The notes below the pieces were generated by a model. It was not told where the DNA came from and did no database searches. It worked only from the letters and a program-made list of their open reading frames with translations. Source: Peristeroidobacter agariperforans (GTDB taxonomy: Bacteria > Pseudomonadota > Gammaproteobacteria > Steroidobacterales > Steroidobacteraceae). Taken from it: a stretch of DNA of 64,000 nucleotides. Shown here one piece after another: positions 1-8,905 of the stretch. Within the stretch, counting starts at the first letter, position 1; each line of letters starts with the position of its first letter. Location of the stretch: NCBI RefSeq assembly GCF_004138335.1, contig NZ_RYFW01000003.1, positions 248,001 through 312,000 on the forward strand, written 5' to 3'. A program made the translations under genes and the position numbers.

Positions 1-1053
1 ATCCTGGTGCCCGCGGGAGAAACAGTCGCGGTGGGAGTTGCGTTAGCGGAAATCGAGGAGCAGGGCGCGAAGGCCAGCGCGCCGCAAGACAATATGTCGA
101 CTCCCTCAGCGGCCGCCGCAACTCCCGCCGGATTGGCACTCAACGCACAAGGCGAGAACACGCCCAAGGCGCGCCGATGGAGCAGCCTTCCGAAGCGCGA
201 TTCGCATGGCCGGCCATTGTCCCCGGCGGTGCGTCGTATCGTGCGAGAGCAGCGCATCGACACGACCGGGATTGCTGGCACCGGCCGCGATGGGCGAGTG
301 AGGAAGCGCGACTTGCTCACGACCGGCGCCTCGGTACCCACCAGTCACGTCGTTCCGTTCAATCGCCTGCGCAAGCGAACAGCGGAACACATGGTGATGT
401 CAAAAGCCCGTAGCCCGCACGTCTTACAGGCTATCGAAGTTGACTTTCAGCAAGTGGCGGCAGCTCGCGAATCGGCTCAGGCAAGCTGGCGCGCACGTCG
501 CGGCCAAGGGCTCAGCTTCCTGCCGTTCTTGGCGTATGCCGTGTGTCGTGCGATCAAGGAATTTCCAATCATCAACGCCAGCGTCGAGGGAGAATCGCTG
601 CATGTTCACCCTCACGTGAACCTGGCGATCGCCGTGGATCTTGCGTTCGAAGGCTTGCTTGCGCCGGTCATCCATCGCGCCGACGCCCTCAGCGTCGGCG
701 AATTGGCAGTGCGTCTGCTCGATCTGACCAGTAGGGCGCGCAATGGGAAGTTGAATCCGGACGACATGAAGGGCGGCACATATACGCTGTCCAACTCCGG
801 CACGTTCGGCACGTTGATTACCGCGCCGATCATCAATCAGCCGCAGGTTGCAATTCTGTCGATGGACGGAATACGCAAGCGTCCGGTCGTGATCGAGAGC
901 GCCGCTGGCGACGCCATTGCGATTCGCCCAGTGGGAATCCTTGCGCAATCCTTCGACCATCGGGCGATGGACGGCGCGTACTCCGCCGCCTATCTGGCGG
1001 CATTGAAACGGACCATCGAAACCACGGATTGGTCAAAAGCTCTGGCGGTGTGA
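1..1053 (+). CDS. 2-oxoacid dehydrogenase E2 component (dihydrolipoamide acyltransferase), 5' end missing
   Basis: The frame is open at base 1, so the N-terminal lipoyl domain lies mostly outside the window; the first residues look like the end of such a domain. An Ala/Pro-rich linker follows, then a peripheral subunit-binding domain (about residues 72-104 counted from the GTG at 7), then the catalytic acyltransferase domain. The active-site motif DHRAMDG (His about 318, Asp about 322) is intact near the C-terminus. E2 forms the core of pyruvate, branched-chain or acetoin dehydrogenase complexes and moves acyl groups from lipoyl to CoA. Which complex this is cannot be decided without the upstream E1 genes. 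No E3 gene follows. Confidence 0.9.
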   Translation: MLVPAGETVAVGVALAEIEEQGAKASAPQDNMSTPSAAAATPAGLALNAQGENTPKARRWSSLPKRDSHGRPLSPAVRRIVREQRIDTTGIAGTGRDGRVRKRDLLTTGASVPTSHVVPFNRLRKRTAEHMVMSKARSPHVLQAIEVDFQQVAAARESAQASWRARRGQGLSFLPFLAYAVCRAIKEFPIINASVEGESLHVHPHVNLAIAVDLAFEGLLAPVIHRADALSVGELAVRLLDLTSRARNGKLNPDDMKGGTYTLSNSGTFGTLITAPIINQPQVAILSMDGIRKRPVVIESAAGDAIAIRPVGILAQSFDHRAMDGAYSAAYLAALKRTIETTDWSKALAV

Positions 1054-1067
1054 GCCGGGGTATCGTC

Positions 1068-2093
1068 TCACCTACTCAGCTTGGCAGTGGATCCTCGCAC
1101 CACGAGTGCCGGATCCAGATGCAGGGAGCCGGCCTTCGTATCAGCGTCACGCATCCGGCGCAGCAGCAGTTGCGCCGCTTGCGCGCCCATTTCCTCATGC
1201 GGGATATGCAGCGTGGTCAGCGGGGGCGTGAAGCGGTCCGCGAAGGGCATATCGTTGTAGCCGGTGACGGAGATGTCGCCGGGACACTTGAGGTTCGCCT
1301 CGGCGAGCGCGTCGTAACAGCCTAGAGCCAGCATGTCGTTCGCGGCCACCACCGCTGTGAACGCACGCTTGCTCTGCAATATCAGGCGTAATGCGTCGCG
1401 GCCCGCCCCGATTGTGAACGACGGCGCGTCGGCAATGAGCTTCGGATCGGCCTTCAGCCGATATTCCTCTACCGCGGCGAGAAATCCTTGCCGACGGTCC
1501 CGTCCGGTAGAAGTGTTCGACGGCCCGCCCACATAAGCGATCTTCCGGTGCCCGAGGTGCAGCAGATGCTCGACCGCAAGGCGGATTCCGTACAGGTCGT
1601 TGGTCACAACGCTGGGGATGCTTTCATCGGCGACCGTGCGATTCACCAGCACGATTGGCGTCTTGTGCTCACGGCACTCGGCAATGATCTCATCGTTCAG
1701 CAGCGCGGTGGCGAGAATGAGCCCGTCCACCTGCCGGCTTCGAAGTGAGGCGAGGATCGTGCGTTCCATATCCCGACTGTTGTCCGAGTCGGTCAGCATC
1801 GTCACGTAACCCTCTTTGGCGAGCACGCGCTCCACTGCGCGTACCACCGGAGGGAAGACCGGGTTGGTGAGGTCCGGCACAACCACTCCCACCGTGTACG
1901 AATGCTGAGTTTTCAACCCCGCGGCGAGCGGGTTACGGCGGTAGTTCAGAGCTTCAGCGATTGCGAGGATGCGATCAGCCATCTCCTCGGAAACCATGCT
2001 GCGCGTTTTCGGATTCAGAACTCGCGAGACCGTCGAGTGGTGAACTCCGGCGCGTTTCGCGATCTGTTTGATCCCTGGCGGCGATTTTCTCAT
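1068..2093 (-). CDS. LacI-family transcriptional regulator
   Basis: This 341-residue protein has the LacI layout. An N-terminal helix-turn-helix and hinge (about residues 7-60, with IAKRAGVHHSTVSRVLN) precede a periplasmic-binding-protein-like effector domain that starts around the GVVVPDL motif. Such regulators bind 16-20 bp palindromes with a central CG and usually release DNA on binding a sugar or sugar acid. The gene points away from the catabolic genes that begin at 2256, and a perfect palindrome lies in the shared upstream region at 2194-2211. It is therefore the likely local repressor, possibly autoregulated. The ligand cannot be read from the sequence. Confidence 0.93.
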   Translation of the reverse strand: MRKSPPGIKQIAKRAGVHHSTVSRVLNPKTRSMVSEEMADRILAIAEALNYRRNPLAAGLKTQHSYTVGVVVPDLTNPVFPPVVRAVERVLAKEGYVTMLTDSDNSRDMERTILASLRSRQVDGLILATALLNDEIIAECREHKTPIVLVNRTVADESIPSVVTNDLYGIRLAVEHLLHLGHRKIAYVGGPSNTSTGRDRRQGFLAAVEEYRLKADPKLIADAPSFTIGAGRDALRLILQSKRAFTAVVAANDMLALGCYDALAEANLKCPGDISVTGYNDMPFADRFTPPLTTLHIPHEEMGAQAAQLLLRRMRDADTKAGSLHLDPALVVRGSTAKLSR

Positions 2094-2164
2094 GGGGCGT
2101 GAGATTAGGCGAAGCTTACGGGCGCCTCAACAACAGTTCTCGAGTGGCCGCTCTCAACAAATGC

Positions 2165-2192
2165 TTGCGGCACCGGAAATTCTGAGTATAGT
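2165..2192 (+). promoter_or_regulatory. putative sigma-70 promoter of the catabolic locus
   Basis: A TTGCGG -35-like hexamer (2165-2170) and a TATAGT -10-like hexamer (2187-2192) are 16 bases apart. They point toward the reductase gene at 2256. The predicted start site would fall within the palindrome at 2194-2211, which is the usual arrangement for repression. Assigned by eye only. Confidence 0.5.
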
Positions 2193-2193
2193 T

Positions 2194-2211
2194 AATGCAC
2201 ACGTGTGCATT
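2194..2211. promoter_or_regulatory. perfect 18-bp palindrome, probable LacI-family operator
   Basis: The sequence AATGCACACGTGTGCATT reads the same on both strands and has the central CG typical of LacI-family operators. It lies between the divergent LacI regulator and reductase genes, immediately downstream of the putative -10 element. I infer that the LacI protein encoded at 1068-2093 binds here. Confidence 0.75.
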
Positions 2212-2255
2212 CGTGGGCGAATGCCAAATAAGGTGCGTTGACGGGAGCGTTGTGA

Positions 2256-3191
2256 ATGACCACTCAGGATCTGCCGCGAATGACTATCGGATGGATCGGC
2301 ACGGGCCGCATGGGCTTTGCCATGGCCGCGCGGTTGCTGCGCGCAGGATGCAGCGTGCAGGTATTCAACCGGACACGCAGCAAAGCGGAGCCGCTAGCCG
2401 CGCTTGGTGCAAAGATCGTCGATACACCGGCTGACCTCGCCGGTTGTGATGTGGTATTCACGATGGTTTCGACCTCGGATGATTTGTGGGAGGTCGTGGC
2501 CGGCTCGCGCGGTCTGTTGAGCGGGCAACGCGCGCCCAAGATCCTCGTCGACTGCTCGAGCGTCTCGGAAGAAATGTCCGTCAAGGTGCGCGCAGCTGCG
2601 CTCGAACGTGGCGCGCAGATGCTGGCGGCGCCGGTCAGTGGCAACGCCAAAGTCGTCGAGGCCGGCAAACTCACGGTCGTGGTGTCCGGTCCAAGCGCTA
2701 CATATGAGACGGTTCGGCCGTTCCTGCAACGATTGGGCGTAGGCGTCAGCTACGTCGGCGAGGGTGAGCGCGCCCGCATCGTGAAGATCTGTCACAACCT
2801 GTTGCTGGGCACGGTCATCCAGACATTGGCCGAGATCACAGTGCTCGCGCAGAAGGCTGGAATCACACGACACGCCTTTCTCGACTTCATCAACAGCAGC
2901 GTCATGGGATCGACTTTCACGCGCTACAAAACTCCGGCGCTCGTGCACCTCGAATTCAAGCCTACCTTCACGCTACCGCTGCTGCGCAAGGATCTCGATC
3001 TGGGCTTGAAGGCAGGCGAGAAATTCGGCGTGACGCTGCCGCTCGTGCAACTTACCAGAGACGTGGTCCAAAGCGCGATCGAGCGGGGAGACGTCGAACG
3101 AGATTTCGCCGTGCTCCTGCTCCATGCGGCGAGCGGTGCGGGACTGTCCTTACAGCCAGAAACCGACGCCGTCGACGATGGTTTGCATTGA
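2256..3191 (+). CDS. NAD(P)-dependent 3-hydroxyisobutyrate dehydrogenase-family reductase (GarR/MmsB-like)
   Basis: The 311-residue product begins with a Rossmann dinucleotide site (GTGRMG, residues 15-20). It carries the family substrate-site pattern (VDCSS; APVSGN in place of the usual APVSGG) and the conserved catalytic lysine in a VKICHN segment. Family members reduce or oxidise beta-hydroxy acids such as tartronate semialdehyde or 3-hydroxyisobutyrate. As first gene of the LacI-controlled cluster it probably handles a short product of sugar-acid cleavage, which is inference. Translation could also start at the Met at 2280, just before the Rossmann fold; the upstream ATG is kept here. Confidence 0.88.
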   Translation: MTTQDLPRMTIGWIGTGRMGFAMAARLLRAGCSVQVFNRTRSKAEPLAALGAKIVDTPADLAGCDVVFTMVSTSDDLWEVVAGSRGLLSGQRAPKILVDCSSVSEEMSVKVRAAALERGAQMLAAPVSGNAKVVEAGKLTVVVSGPSATYETVRPFLQRLGVGVSYVGEGERARIVKICHNLLLGTVIQTLAEITVLAQKAGITRHAFLDFINSSVMGSTFTRYKTPALVHLEFKPTFTLPLLRKDLDLGLKAGEKFGVTLPLVQLTRDVVQSAIERGDVERDFAVLLLHAASGAGLSLQPETDAVDDGLH

Positions 3192-3330
3192 CGTGAGTCG
3201 AGATGAACGCGCCGGCGTGTAAATGCCTGCGTGGCCTACGAGTCCGGAGAGATACGCTGACGATTCGATGAAGAGTTCGAGCACTGGTTTCCGCGGTTAG
3301 CGCCGCTATTTTGACAACATGGGGAGAGAC

Positions 3331-6204
3331 ATGCGTATTCGAGCAATATCACTGAGCCTGCTAGCCCTGAGCACGGGCGCGCAGGAGCTTCATGCGGCGC
3401 AATCGGATTCGCCTGCTTCGACCAACGTAGGACCGGCCGACACGGAAATCGAAACGGTCATCGTCACCACCGGCCGGCTGGTCACCAATCCGAACCTCGA
3501 GCAGTCGAGTCCGGTGGGCGTCATTGGCGCCGACGAGATCCAACTGAAGCAGGTGAACAGCGCGGAACAGTTTCTGCGCGAAGTTCCCGGAGTGGTCGGC
3601 AACGTCGGTTCCAATACCGGCAACGGCCAGCGCGGCGCCGCCTTCGTCAACTTGCGTGGCCTCGGTGTCAATCGCAACATCGCAATGCTGAACAGCGCGC
3701 GCCTGACCCCGGTGGGTCTGGACGGGCAGGCCGACTTGAACAACATTCCGTTGGCGCTGATCGAGCGCGTCGACGTGCTTACCGGCGGCGCCTCCACCAC
3801 GTATGGCGCGGATGCCGTCTCCGGCGTCATCAACTTCATCACGAGGAAGGATTTCTCCGGCGCCCAATTCGATGTTTCTGACAGCAGAACCGAGCGCGGC
3901 GACGGCGACCACTTCCGCGTCGACGCCACTTTCGGCGCGAACCTCGATGACGACCGGGGCAACGCGACGCTGAGTATCGGCTATCAGAATGCCGATCCGG
4001 TGTATCAAGGGGAGCGCCCTTTCGGCGAGTACGCGTTGTCGTATCTCAATGGCCAGCCGCTGTTGTCCGGCACCACCGTGCCGACCCGCTTTTCGCTTGG
4101 CGCGAGCTCCTACCAGATCGATCCTCAGACCGGCGGCTTCCCGGCGACCACTAGTTTCACCGGCTTCAACTTCAACGAGCAGGACCTGTATCAGGTGCCC
4201 TACGAGCGGTTCAACCTGTTCGGTCAAGCGCACTACGAAGTTGCGGACGGCATCGAGCTTTATGGTGAGGGAATGTTCGTTCGCAACCAGATCTCGCAGC
4301 TCAACGCACCGGGTGGAACCTTCGGTCAGTCGTTCGAGATCAGTTACAGCAATCCGTTCCTGCCAGCGCTGGCTCGCTCGCAGTTCTGTGCGGCGAACGG
4401 ACTGAGCGTAGCGGACTGCGATGCGGCGGCAGCCACCACCGATCCATTTGACCCTGCGTATCGTACGTTCAGGACCAGCGTCAATCGCCGCTTCGTCGAG
4501 TCGGGCCTGCGCGAGAAGGAGTTCAAGACAACGATGTTCCAGTTCAGGGCCGGCGTTCGCGGATCCATCACCGAGCACATCAACTTCGATCTGTTCGGTA
4601 CCTACGGCGAAAGCGATCAGCAGACGCGCTCGACCGGACAGGGTCTGTATTCGCGCTTCGTCAACGCGCTCGACGCGGTCAGCACGACGGAGTGCCGAGT
4701 CGGCGGCAACTGTGTGCCGATCAACTTGTTTGGCGCGGCCGGCAGTATCACGCCGGAGATGAGCGACTACTTCAACACTGCAACGACCGTTGGGACGTTA
4801 ACTTCTCTGTCGACCCTTCGCGGCGTCATCTCGGCGGACCTCGGGATTTCCTCCCCGTGGGCATCCAACCAGCTCAGTGGCGCCGTCGGTGGCGAGTATC
4901 GCGACTATCAGGCTGCCAATCGTTCCGACCTGGCTTCGCAAACGCCAGGCGAAGTCCTCGGCGCCGCCGCGGTCATCGATTCCACCGGCAGCTACAACGT
5001 GACCGAAGGCTTTGTCGAGTTGATCGCTCCGATTATCGAAGACAAGCCGTTCATCAAGAGCTTGACGGCCGAGCTCGGCGGGCGAGTTTCGGAGTACTCC
5101 ACGGCCGGCACAAACAACACCTGGAAGGCCGGCGGCACCTGGGCGCCGGTGGATAGCCTGCGGTTCCGCGGTACGTTCCAGCATGGCGCCAGAGCGCCGA
5201 GTGTTGGGGAATTGTTTGCTCCGCGCACGGGCGCTCTCGCTAATCTGGCTACTGATCCGTGCGCCGGAGTCGCGCCCACATTGAATGCAAACCTGCGCGC
5301 GGTGTGTCTCGCGCAAGGCGCACCTGTTGCCAGCATCGGCGTGATTCCGCAGCCGCCAAGCGGCCTGGTCAACGTGGTGGCCGGCGGCAATCCCGAGCTG
5401 AAAGTGGAGACGTCTGATAGCTACACCATCGGCGTGGTATTCCAACCGGAGTTCTTGCCCAACCTGGCTATCACTCTTGACTACTACAATATCGAAGTGA
5501 CGGATGCGATCAGCGCGCCGACCACTGCGGATGCGATCCTGGCCTGTTTCGGCGCTGACCCGCTGAATCCGTCGGCGGCCGCAGCGACCAATCCGGCATG
5601 CACAGCAGTGCGCCGTAACGTGCTGACCGGCGAGTTGACCGGCTCGTTCTCCGAAGTTGGTGGCTTTCCGTTGCCGCTCGCCAACCTCGGCCGCCTGCTC
5701 ACCGACGGTATCGACTTCTCGGTGGACTACCGTCATGAACTGAGCTTCGGAGAGCTGTCCTTCGCCCTAGATGGAAACTGGACGAATCGCGCCGTTTCTC
5801 AGCTGACACCCACCTCGGACTCGCATGACTGCGTTTCCAGGTACGGCAACAACTGCTTGTCGATCCAACCGGAGACAAGCTGGAATCAACGCACGACACT
5901 GACTGTCGGCCGATACGACGTTTCGCTGTTGTGGCGACACATCGGCGGCTCGAAGGTGGAAGAGGGCACGACGATCTACGCGCCTTACGCCAAGATCGAC
6001 GCGCAGGACTACTTCGACCTGACCACCCGCGTCGAGCTGATCGACCAATTGTCGCTCACCTTGACCATCACCAACGTGTTGGACGAGGACCCGCCGATCG
6101 TTGGCTCGGGACTGGGTCTCGGCTTCAACAGCGGTAACACCTATCCGTCAACTTATGACGTGCTGGGCCGTCGCTACACGATAGGCGCCCGGTACAAATT
6201 CTAA
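3331..6204 (+). CDS. TonB-dependent outer-membrane receptor
   Basis: The product is about 957 residues with an N-terminal signal peptide, a TonB-box-like segment (ETVIVTTGR), a plug domain (about residues 45-180, ending in the YGADAVSGVINF signature) and a long beta-barrel that finishes in an aromatic residue (RYKF). I start it at 3331, not at the ATG at 3319, because the purine-rich GGGGAGAG between them is a good ribosome-binding site; the second receptor in this window also starts with MRIR. Such receptors import siderophores, oligosaccharides or other nutrients using TonB-ExbBD energy. Here the context suggests a sugar, glycoside or sugar acid. Confidence 0.93.
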   Translation: MRIRAISLSLLALSTGAQELHAAQSDSPASTNVGPADTEIETVIVTTGRLVTNPNLEQSSPVGVIGADEIQLKQVNSAEQFLREVPGVVGNVGSNTGNGQRGAAFVNLRGLGVNRNIAMLNSARLTPVGLDGQADLNNIPLALIERVDVLTGGASTTYGADAVSGVINFITRKDFSGAQFDVSDSRTERGDGDHFRVDATFGANLDDDRGNATLSIGYQNADPVYQGERPFGEYALSYLNGQPLLSGTTVPTRFSLGASSYQIDPQTGGFPATTSFTGFNFNEQDLYQVPYERFNLFGQAHYEVADGIELYGEGMFVRNQISQLNAPGGTFGQSFEISYSNPFLPALARSQFCAANGLSVADCDAAAATTDPFDPAYRTFRTSVNRRFVESGLREKEFKTTMFQFRAGVRGSITEHINFDLFGTYGESDQQTRSTGQGLYSRFVNALDAVSTTECRVGGNCVPINLFGAAGSITPEMSDYFNTATTVGTLTSLSTLRGVISADLGISSPWASNQLSGAVGGEYRDYQAANRSDLASQTPGEVLGAAAVIDSTGSYNVTEGFVELIAPIIEDKPFIKSLTAELGGRVSEYSTAGTNNTWKAGGTWAPVDSLRFRGTFQHGARAPSVGELFAPRTGALANLATDPCAGVAPTLNANLRAVCLAQGAPVASIGVIPQPPSGLVNVVAGGNPELKVETSDSYTIGVVFQPEFLPNLAITLDYYNIEVTDAISAPTTADAILACFGADPLNPSAAAATNPACTAVRRNVLTGELTGSFSEVGGFPLPLANLGRLLTDGIDFSVDYRHELSFGELSFALDGNWTNRAVSQLTPTSDSHDCVSRYGNNCLSIQPETSWNQRTTLTVGRYDVSLLWRHIGGSKVEEGTTIYAPYAKIDAQDYFDLTTRVELIDQLSLTLTITNVLDEDPPIVGSGLGLGFNSGNTYPSTYDVLGRRYTIGARYKF

Positions 6205-6220
6205 CAGGCCCCCTGCTGAC

Positions 6221-6254
6221 CGTGCGGGTGCGCAAGGAAACGCGCATCCGCACG
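6221..6254 (+). terminator. strong hairpin after the TonB receptor gene
   Basis: Thirteen-base arms at 6221-6233 and 6242-6254 pair with one G-T wobble around an 8-base loop. A short T run (6290-6294) lies about 35 bases further on, after a second weak stem. This probably ends or attenuates the receptor transcript before the hydrolase gene. A classical T tract is not directly attached. Confidence 0.45.
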
Positions 6255-6305
6255 TGTTCAGCGTGCTTCCGCCACGGATGGCGCTTTTTGCAATCAATGT
6301 GACTT

Positions 6306-7178
6306 ATGCAGATCTCACAGTTTCAGCATCGAACCAGGAGTGGTCGCGCTACAAACGAGGGCGATGACCTGTTCTACGAGGTGCGTGGCGACGGACCGCC
6401 GCTGCTGATGATTTGCGGTGGTGGTGGCGACTCGTGGTGGTACTACCCGCTGGCTGACCTCCTCGCCCGGCACTACAGAGTGATCACATACGACCGGCGA
6501 GCGAACGCGCGGAGCACCAGTAAAGCGCCGCTGAATTTCGAGATTAGTCAACAGAGCCGGGATGCCCTGGCCGTGCTGCGGGCGGCCGGCGAGAACCGCG
6601 CCGTCGTGTTCGGCAGCAGCAGTGGCGCCATCATTGGTCTGGATCTCGCAAAACGATATCCGGAAGCGGTGCGGTTGCTGGTAGCTCACGAGCCGCCCCT
6701 GCTGGCGTTGCTCAAGAATGCCGCCCGATGGCGCAGGTCTATTGCCAGCGTATACAAGACGTCACTTAAGTTCGGCACGACAGCGGCTGCCCTGCGGTTC
6801 GCGCTGCTCGCGGGCTTGCCCATAGGACAGATGGCTCAGGCCGCGAAGCTGGCAGATGCATTCAAGAAGGAGCACTCAGCAGCGTATGTAAGCGCCGAGC
6901 GCAATGCCGAGGTGTCCATGGAAGTCGAGCTGCTGCCAGTGGTCAATTACATTCCAGACATCGCCGCACTCAAAGAGAGTGAGGTGCGAGTGGTGGTGGC
7001 AGTCGGCGAGGAGTCGCTGCGCAAGAAACGGTTCTACGCTGAAGCATCCCAGGCGCTAGCGGCGCAACTGGGCGCCAGCCTGGTGCCATTTCCGGGCAAT
7101 CATCTTTCGTTCTTCCACATGGCGAACGAATGGGCAGCGACATTGCATCGCGTGCTGCTGGCAAGCGAGGCGCGGTGA
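6306..7178 (+). CDS. alpha/beta-fold hydrolase
   Basis: The 290-residue protein shows the alpha/beta hydrolase order. An oxyanion-hole region (MICGGGGDSW) is followed by a nucleophile elbow GSSSG (residues 103-107, Ser105 predicted nucleophile) and a C-terminal catalytic His in GNHLSFF. It has no signal peptide, so it is probably cytoplasmic. The family covers esterases, lactonases, C-C hydrolases and haloperoxidase-like enzymes, and the substrate cannot be predicted. Its place in the sugar-acid locus would fit ester or lactone opening. Confidence 0.8.
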   Translation: MQISQFQHRTRSGRATNEGDDLFYEVRGDGPPLLMICGGGGDSWWYYPLADLLARHYRVITYDRRANARSTSKAPLNFEISQQSRDALAVLRAAGENRAVVFGSSSGAIIGLDLAKRYPEAVRLLVAHEPPLLALLKNAARWRRSIASVYKTSLKFGTTAAALRFALLAGLPIGQMAQAAKLADAFKKEHSAAYVSAERNAEVSMEVELLPVVNYIPDIAALKESEVRVVVAVGEESLRKKRFYAEASQALAAQLGASLVPFPGNHLSFFHMANEWAATLHRVLLASEAR

Positions 7179-7259
7179 GCACGCGAGCGGTGCGTAAGCT
7201 TGGAAGTAAGAGACAAATGATCATGGCCATTTGGCTGAGCAGGCGGGGTTGAGCAGACA

Positions 7260-8117
7260 ATGCGATTCTTTCGATACGGCGAGCCAGGACAAGAGCGGGC
7301 GGGCATGGTCGACCGTCAGGGTCGATATCGCGACCTGCATGGTTTGATCGGCGATTTCACCGCGGCTCATCTGGCCGGCAACTTCACTTCCTTTCGTGCG
7401 ATCGACCCTGATCGGCTGCCCTTGCTCGATGAGCTGGTTCGCATTGCGCCGCCCGTTGCGCGCGTCGGCAAACTGATCTGCGTCGGCCTCAACTACGTGG
7501 ACCACGCAAGAGAGGCCGGTATGGACATTCCCTCCGAGCCGGTGGTCTTCATGAAAGCGACATCCTCGATCTGCGGGCCTTGTGACGATGTGCTGCTGCC
7601 GCCCGGCTCGGTCAAGAGTGACTGGGAAGTGGAACTGGGTGTGATCATCGGCAGGCCTGCGCATTACGTCCACGCCAAAGATGCCATGAAGCACGTGGCA
7701 GGATTGTGCGTCATCAACGATGTGTCCGAGCGTTCATATCAGCTCGAGCGCGGCGGGCAATGGGACAAGGGCAAAGGCTGCGATACGTTTGCACCGCTCG
7801 GGCCGTTGCTGGTGACTCCGGATGAGATTCCCGACGTGAGCAATCTCGAGTTATGGTGCGACGTGAACGGCAAGCGCATGCAGGCAGGCAATACCCGCAA
7901 CATGATCTTCGATGTGCCGTTCCTCGTGCACTACATCAGCCAGTTCATGAGCCTGCAGCCCGGCGACATCATCAGCACCGGCACGCCTCCGGGCGTTGGC
8001 ATGGGACAGAAGCCGCCCCTTGCATTGAAGCCGGGCGACGAGATAGCGCTCGGCATCCAGGGTTTGGGCGAGCAGCGTCAGCGCGTTTACCAGGTTTTGC
8101 AGAGGAATGAAGCGTGA
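7260..8117 (+). CDS. fumarylacetoacetate hydrolase-family protein, likely 2,4-diketo-3-deoxy-sugar-acid hydrolase
   Basis: This 285-residue protein has the FAH catalytic fold in its C-terminal two thirds. The metal ligands are visible as Glu123 and Glu125 (DWEVELG) and Asp154 (INDVSER), followed by the conserved GDIISTGTPPGVG loop. FAH-family enzymes hydrolyse C-C bonds of beta-diketo acids, or decarboxylate or hydrate related acids. Next to an SDR and an IlvD/Edd dehydratase, the best-fitting role is hydrolysis of a 2,4-diketo-3-deoxy-aldonate to pyruvate plus a hydroxy acid, as in the L-fucose and L-rhamnose diketo-hydrolase pathways. It shares four bases (GTGA) with the SDR gene, so the two are translationally coupled. 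Confidence 0.87.
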   Translation: MRFFRYGEPGQERAGMVDRQGRYRDLHGLIGDFTAAHLAGNFTSFRAIDPDRLPLLDELVRIAPPVARVGKLICVGLNYVDHAREAGMDIPSEPVVFMKATSSICGPCDDVLLPPGSVKSDWEVELGVIIGRPAHYVHAKDAMKHVAGLCVINDVSERSYQLERGGQWDKGKGCDTFAPLGPLLVTPDEIPDVSNLELWCDVNGKRMQAGNTRNMIFDVPFLVHYISQFMSLQPGDIISTGTPPGVGMGQKPPLALKPGDEIALGIQGLGEQRQRVYQVLQRNEA

Positions 8118-8896
8118 GCGAGCCACGACGCCGTCTCGCAGTCGTCACCGGTGGCAGCACGGGGATCGGTCGTGCTTGCGTCAACGCACTGGCCAGCGCG
8201 GGTTGGAACGTCGCATTCAGCTACTTCCGCAGTCCAGCTGAGGCCGAGCAAACAGCCGCCAGCGCACGGGTCGCCGGTGCGGACGTCCTTGCGCTGCGTT
8301 GTGACGTTGGCGTGAAGGCCGAAGTCGATGAGTTCTACGAGCAAGTCGATCTCTGGCACGGCGCCCCGGACTTGCTGGTCAACAACGCCGGGATTCAGAC
8401 GTGGGCGTCGTTGCTCGAATTGGAGGAGGCGAGCTGGGACCGCGTGATCCGCACCAACCTGAAAGGTTGTTTCCTCAACACGCAGACCGCGGCGCGTCGC
8501 ATGGTTGCGGCAGGCAAGGGCGGGGCGGTGGTGAACATCGGCTCGGGCTGCAACAAACTGGCGTTCCCAAAACTGGTCGACTACACGGCGTCCAAGGGCG
8601 GGATCGAGCAACTCACCAAGGTTGCCGCAGTCGAGCTCGGGCCTCATGGCATCCGAGTGAACTGCGTCGCGCCGGGTGCGATCGAGATCGAGCGCACGCA
8701 GGCGGAGGCCGGCGATTATGCGGCGACGTGGTCCGCGATCACGCCAATGCGCAGAGTTGGGCGTCCCGACGACGTTGCCGCGCTAGTGCTCTACCTCGCC
8801 TCGCCGGCCGCGGCTTTCATTTCAGGTCAGACGGTGTGGGTAGACGGCGGCGTCTTCTCACAAGCGAACTGGCCGTACGAGCGCAACACGTCTTGA
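8114..8896 (+). CDS. short-chain dehydrogenase/reductase, likely 2-keto-3-deoxy-aldonate dehydrogenase
   Basis: This 260-residue classical SDR starts with GTG inside the stop of the FAH gene. It has the cofactor motif TGGSTGIG (12-19), NNAG (90-93) and the catalytic triad Ser144, Tyr157, Lys161 (YTASK). A C-terminal Gly-rich end follows the substrate loop. The tight coupling to an FAH-type hydrolase is the arrangement seen where the SDR oxidises the C4 hydroxyl of a 2-keto-3-deoxy acid to the 2,4-diketo acid. The exact sugar acid is not predictable. Confidence 0.9.
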   Translation: MSEPRRRLAVVTGGSTGIGRACVNALASAGWNVAFSYFRSPAEAEQTAASARVAGADVLALRCDVGVKAEVDEFYEQVDLWHGAPDLLVNNAGIQTWASLLELEEASWDRVIRTNLKGCFLNTQTAARRMVAAGKGGAVVNIGSGCNKLAFPKLVDYTASKGGIEQLTKVAAVELGPHGIRVNCVAPGAIEIERTQAEAGDYAATWSAITPMRRVGRPDDVAALVLYLASPAAAFISGQTVWVDGGVFSQANWPYERNTS

Positions 8897-8905
8897 GGGG
8901 GTTCG

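Noticed and set aside
3319-3330. Upstream ATG as start of the first TonB receptor
   Set aside because: The ATG is part of the purine-rich stretch that best serves as ribosome-binding site for the ATG at 3331, which begins a normal signal peptide.
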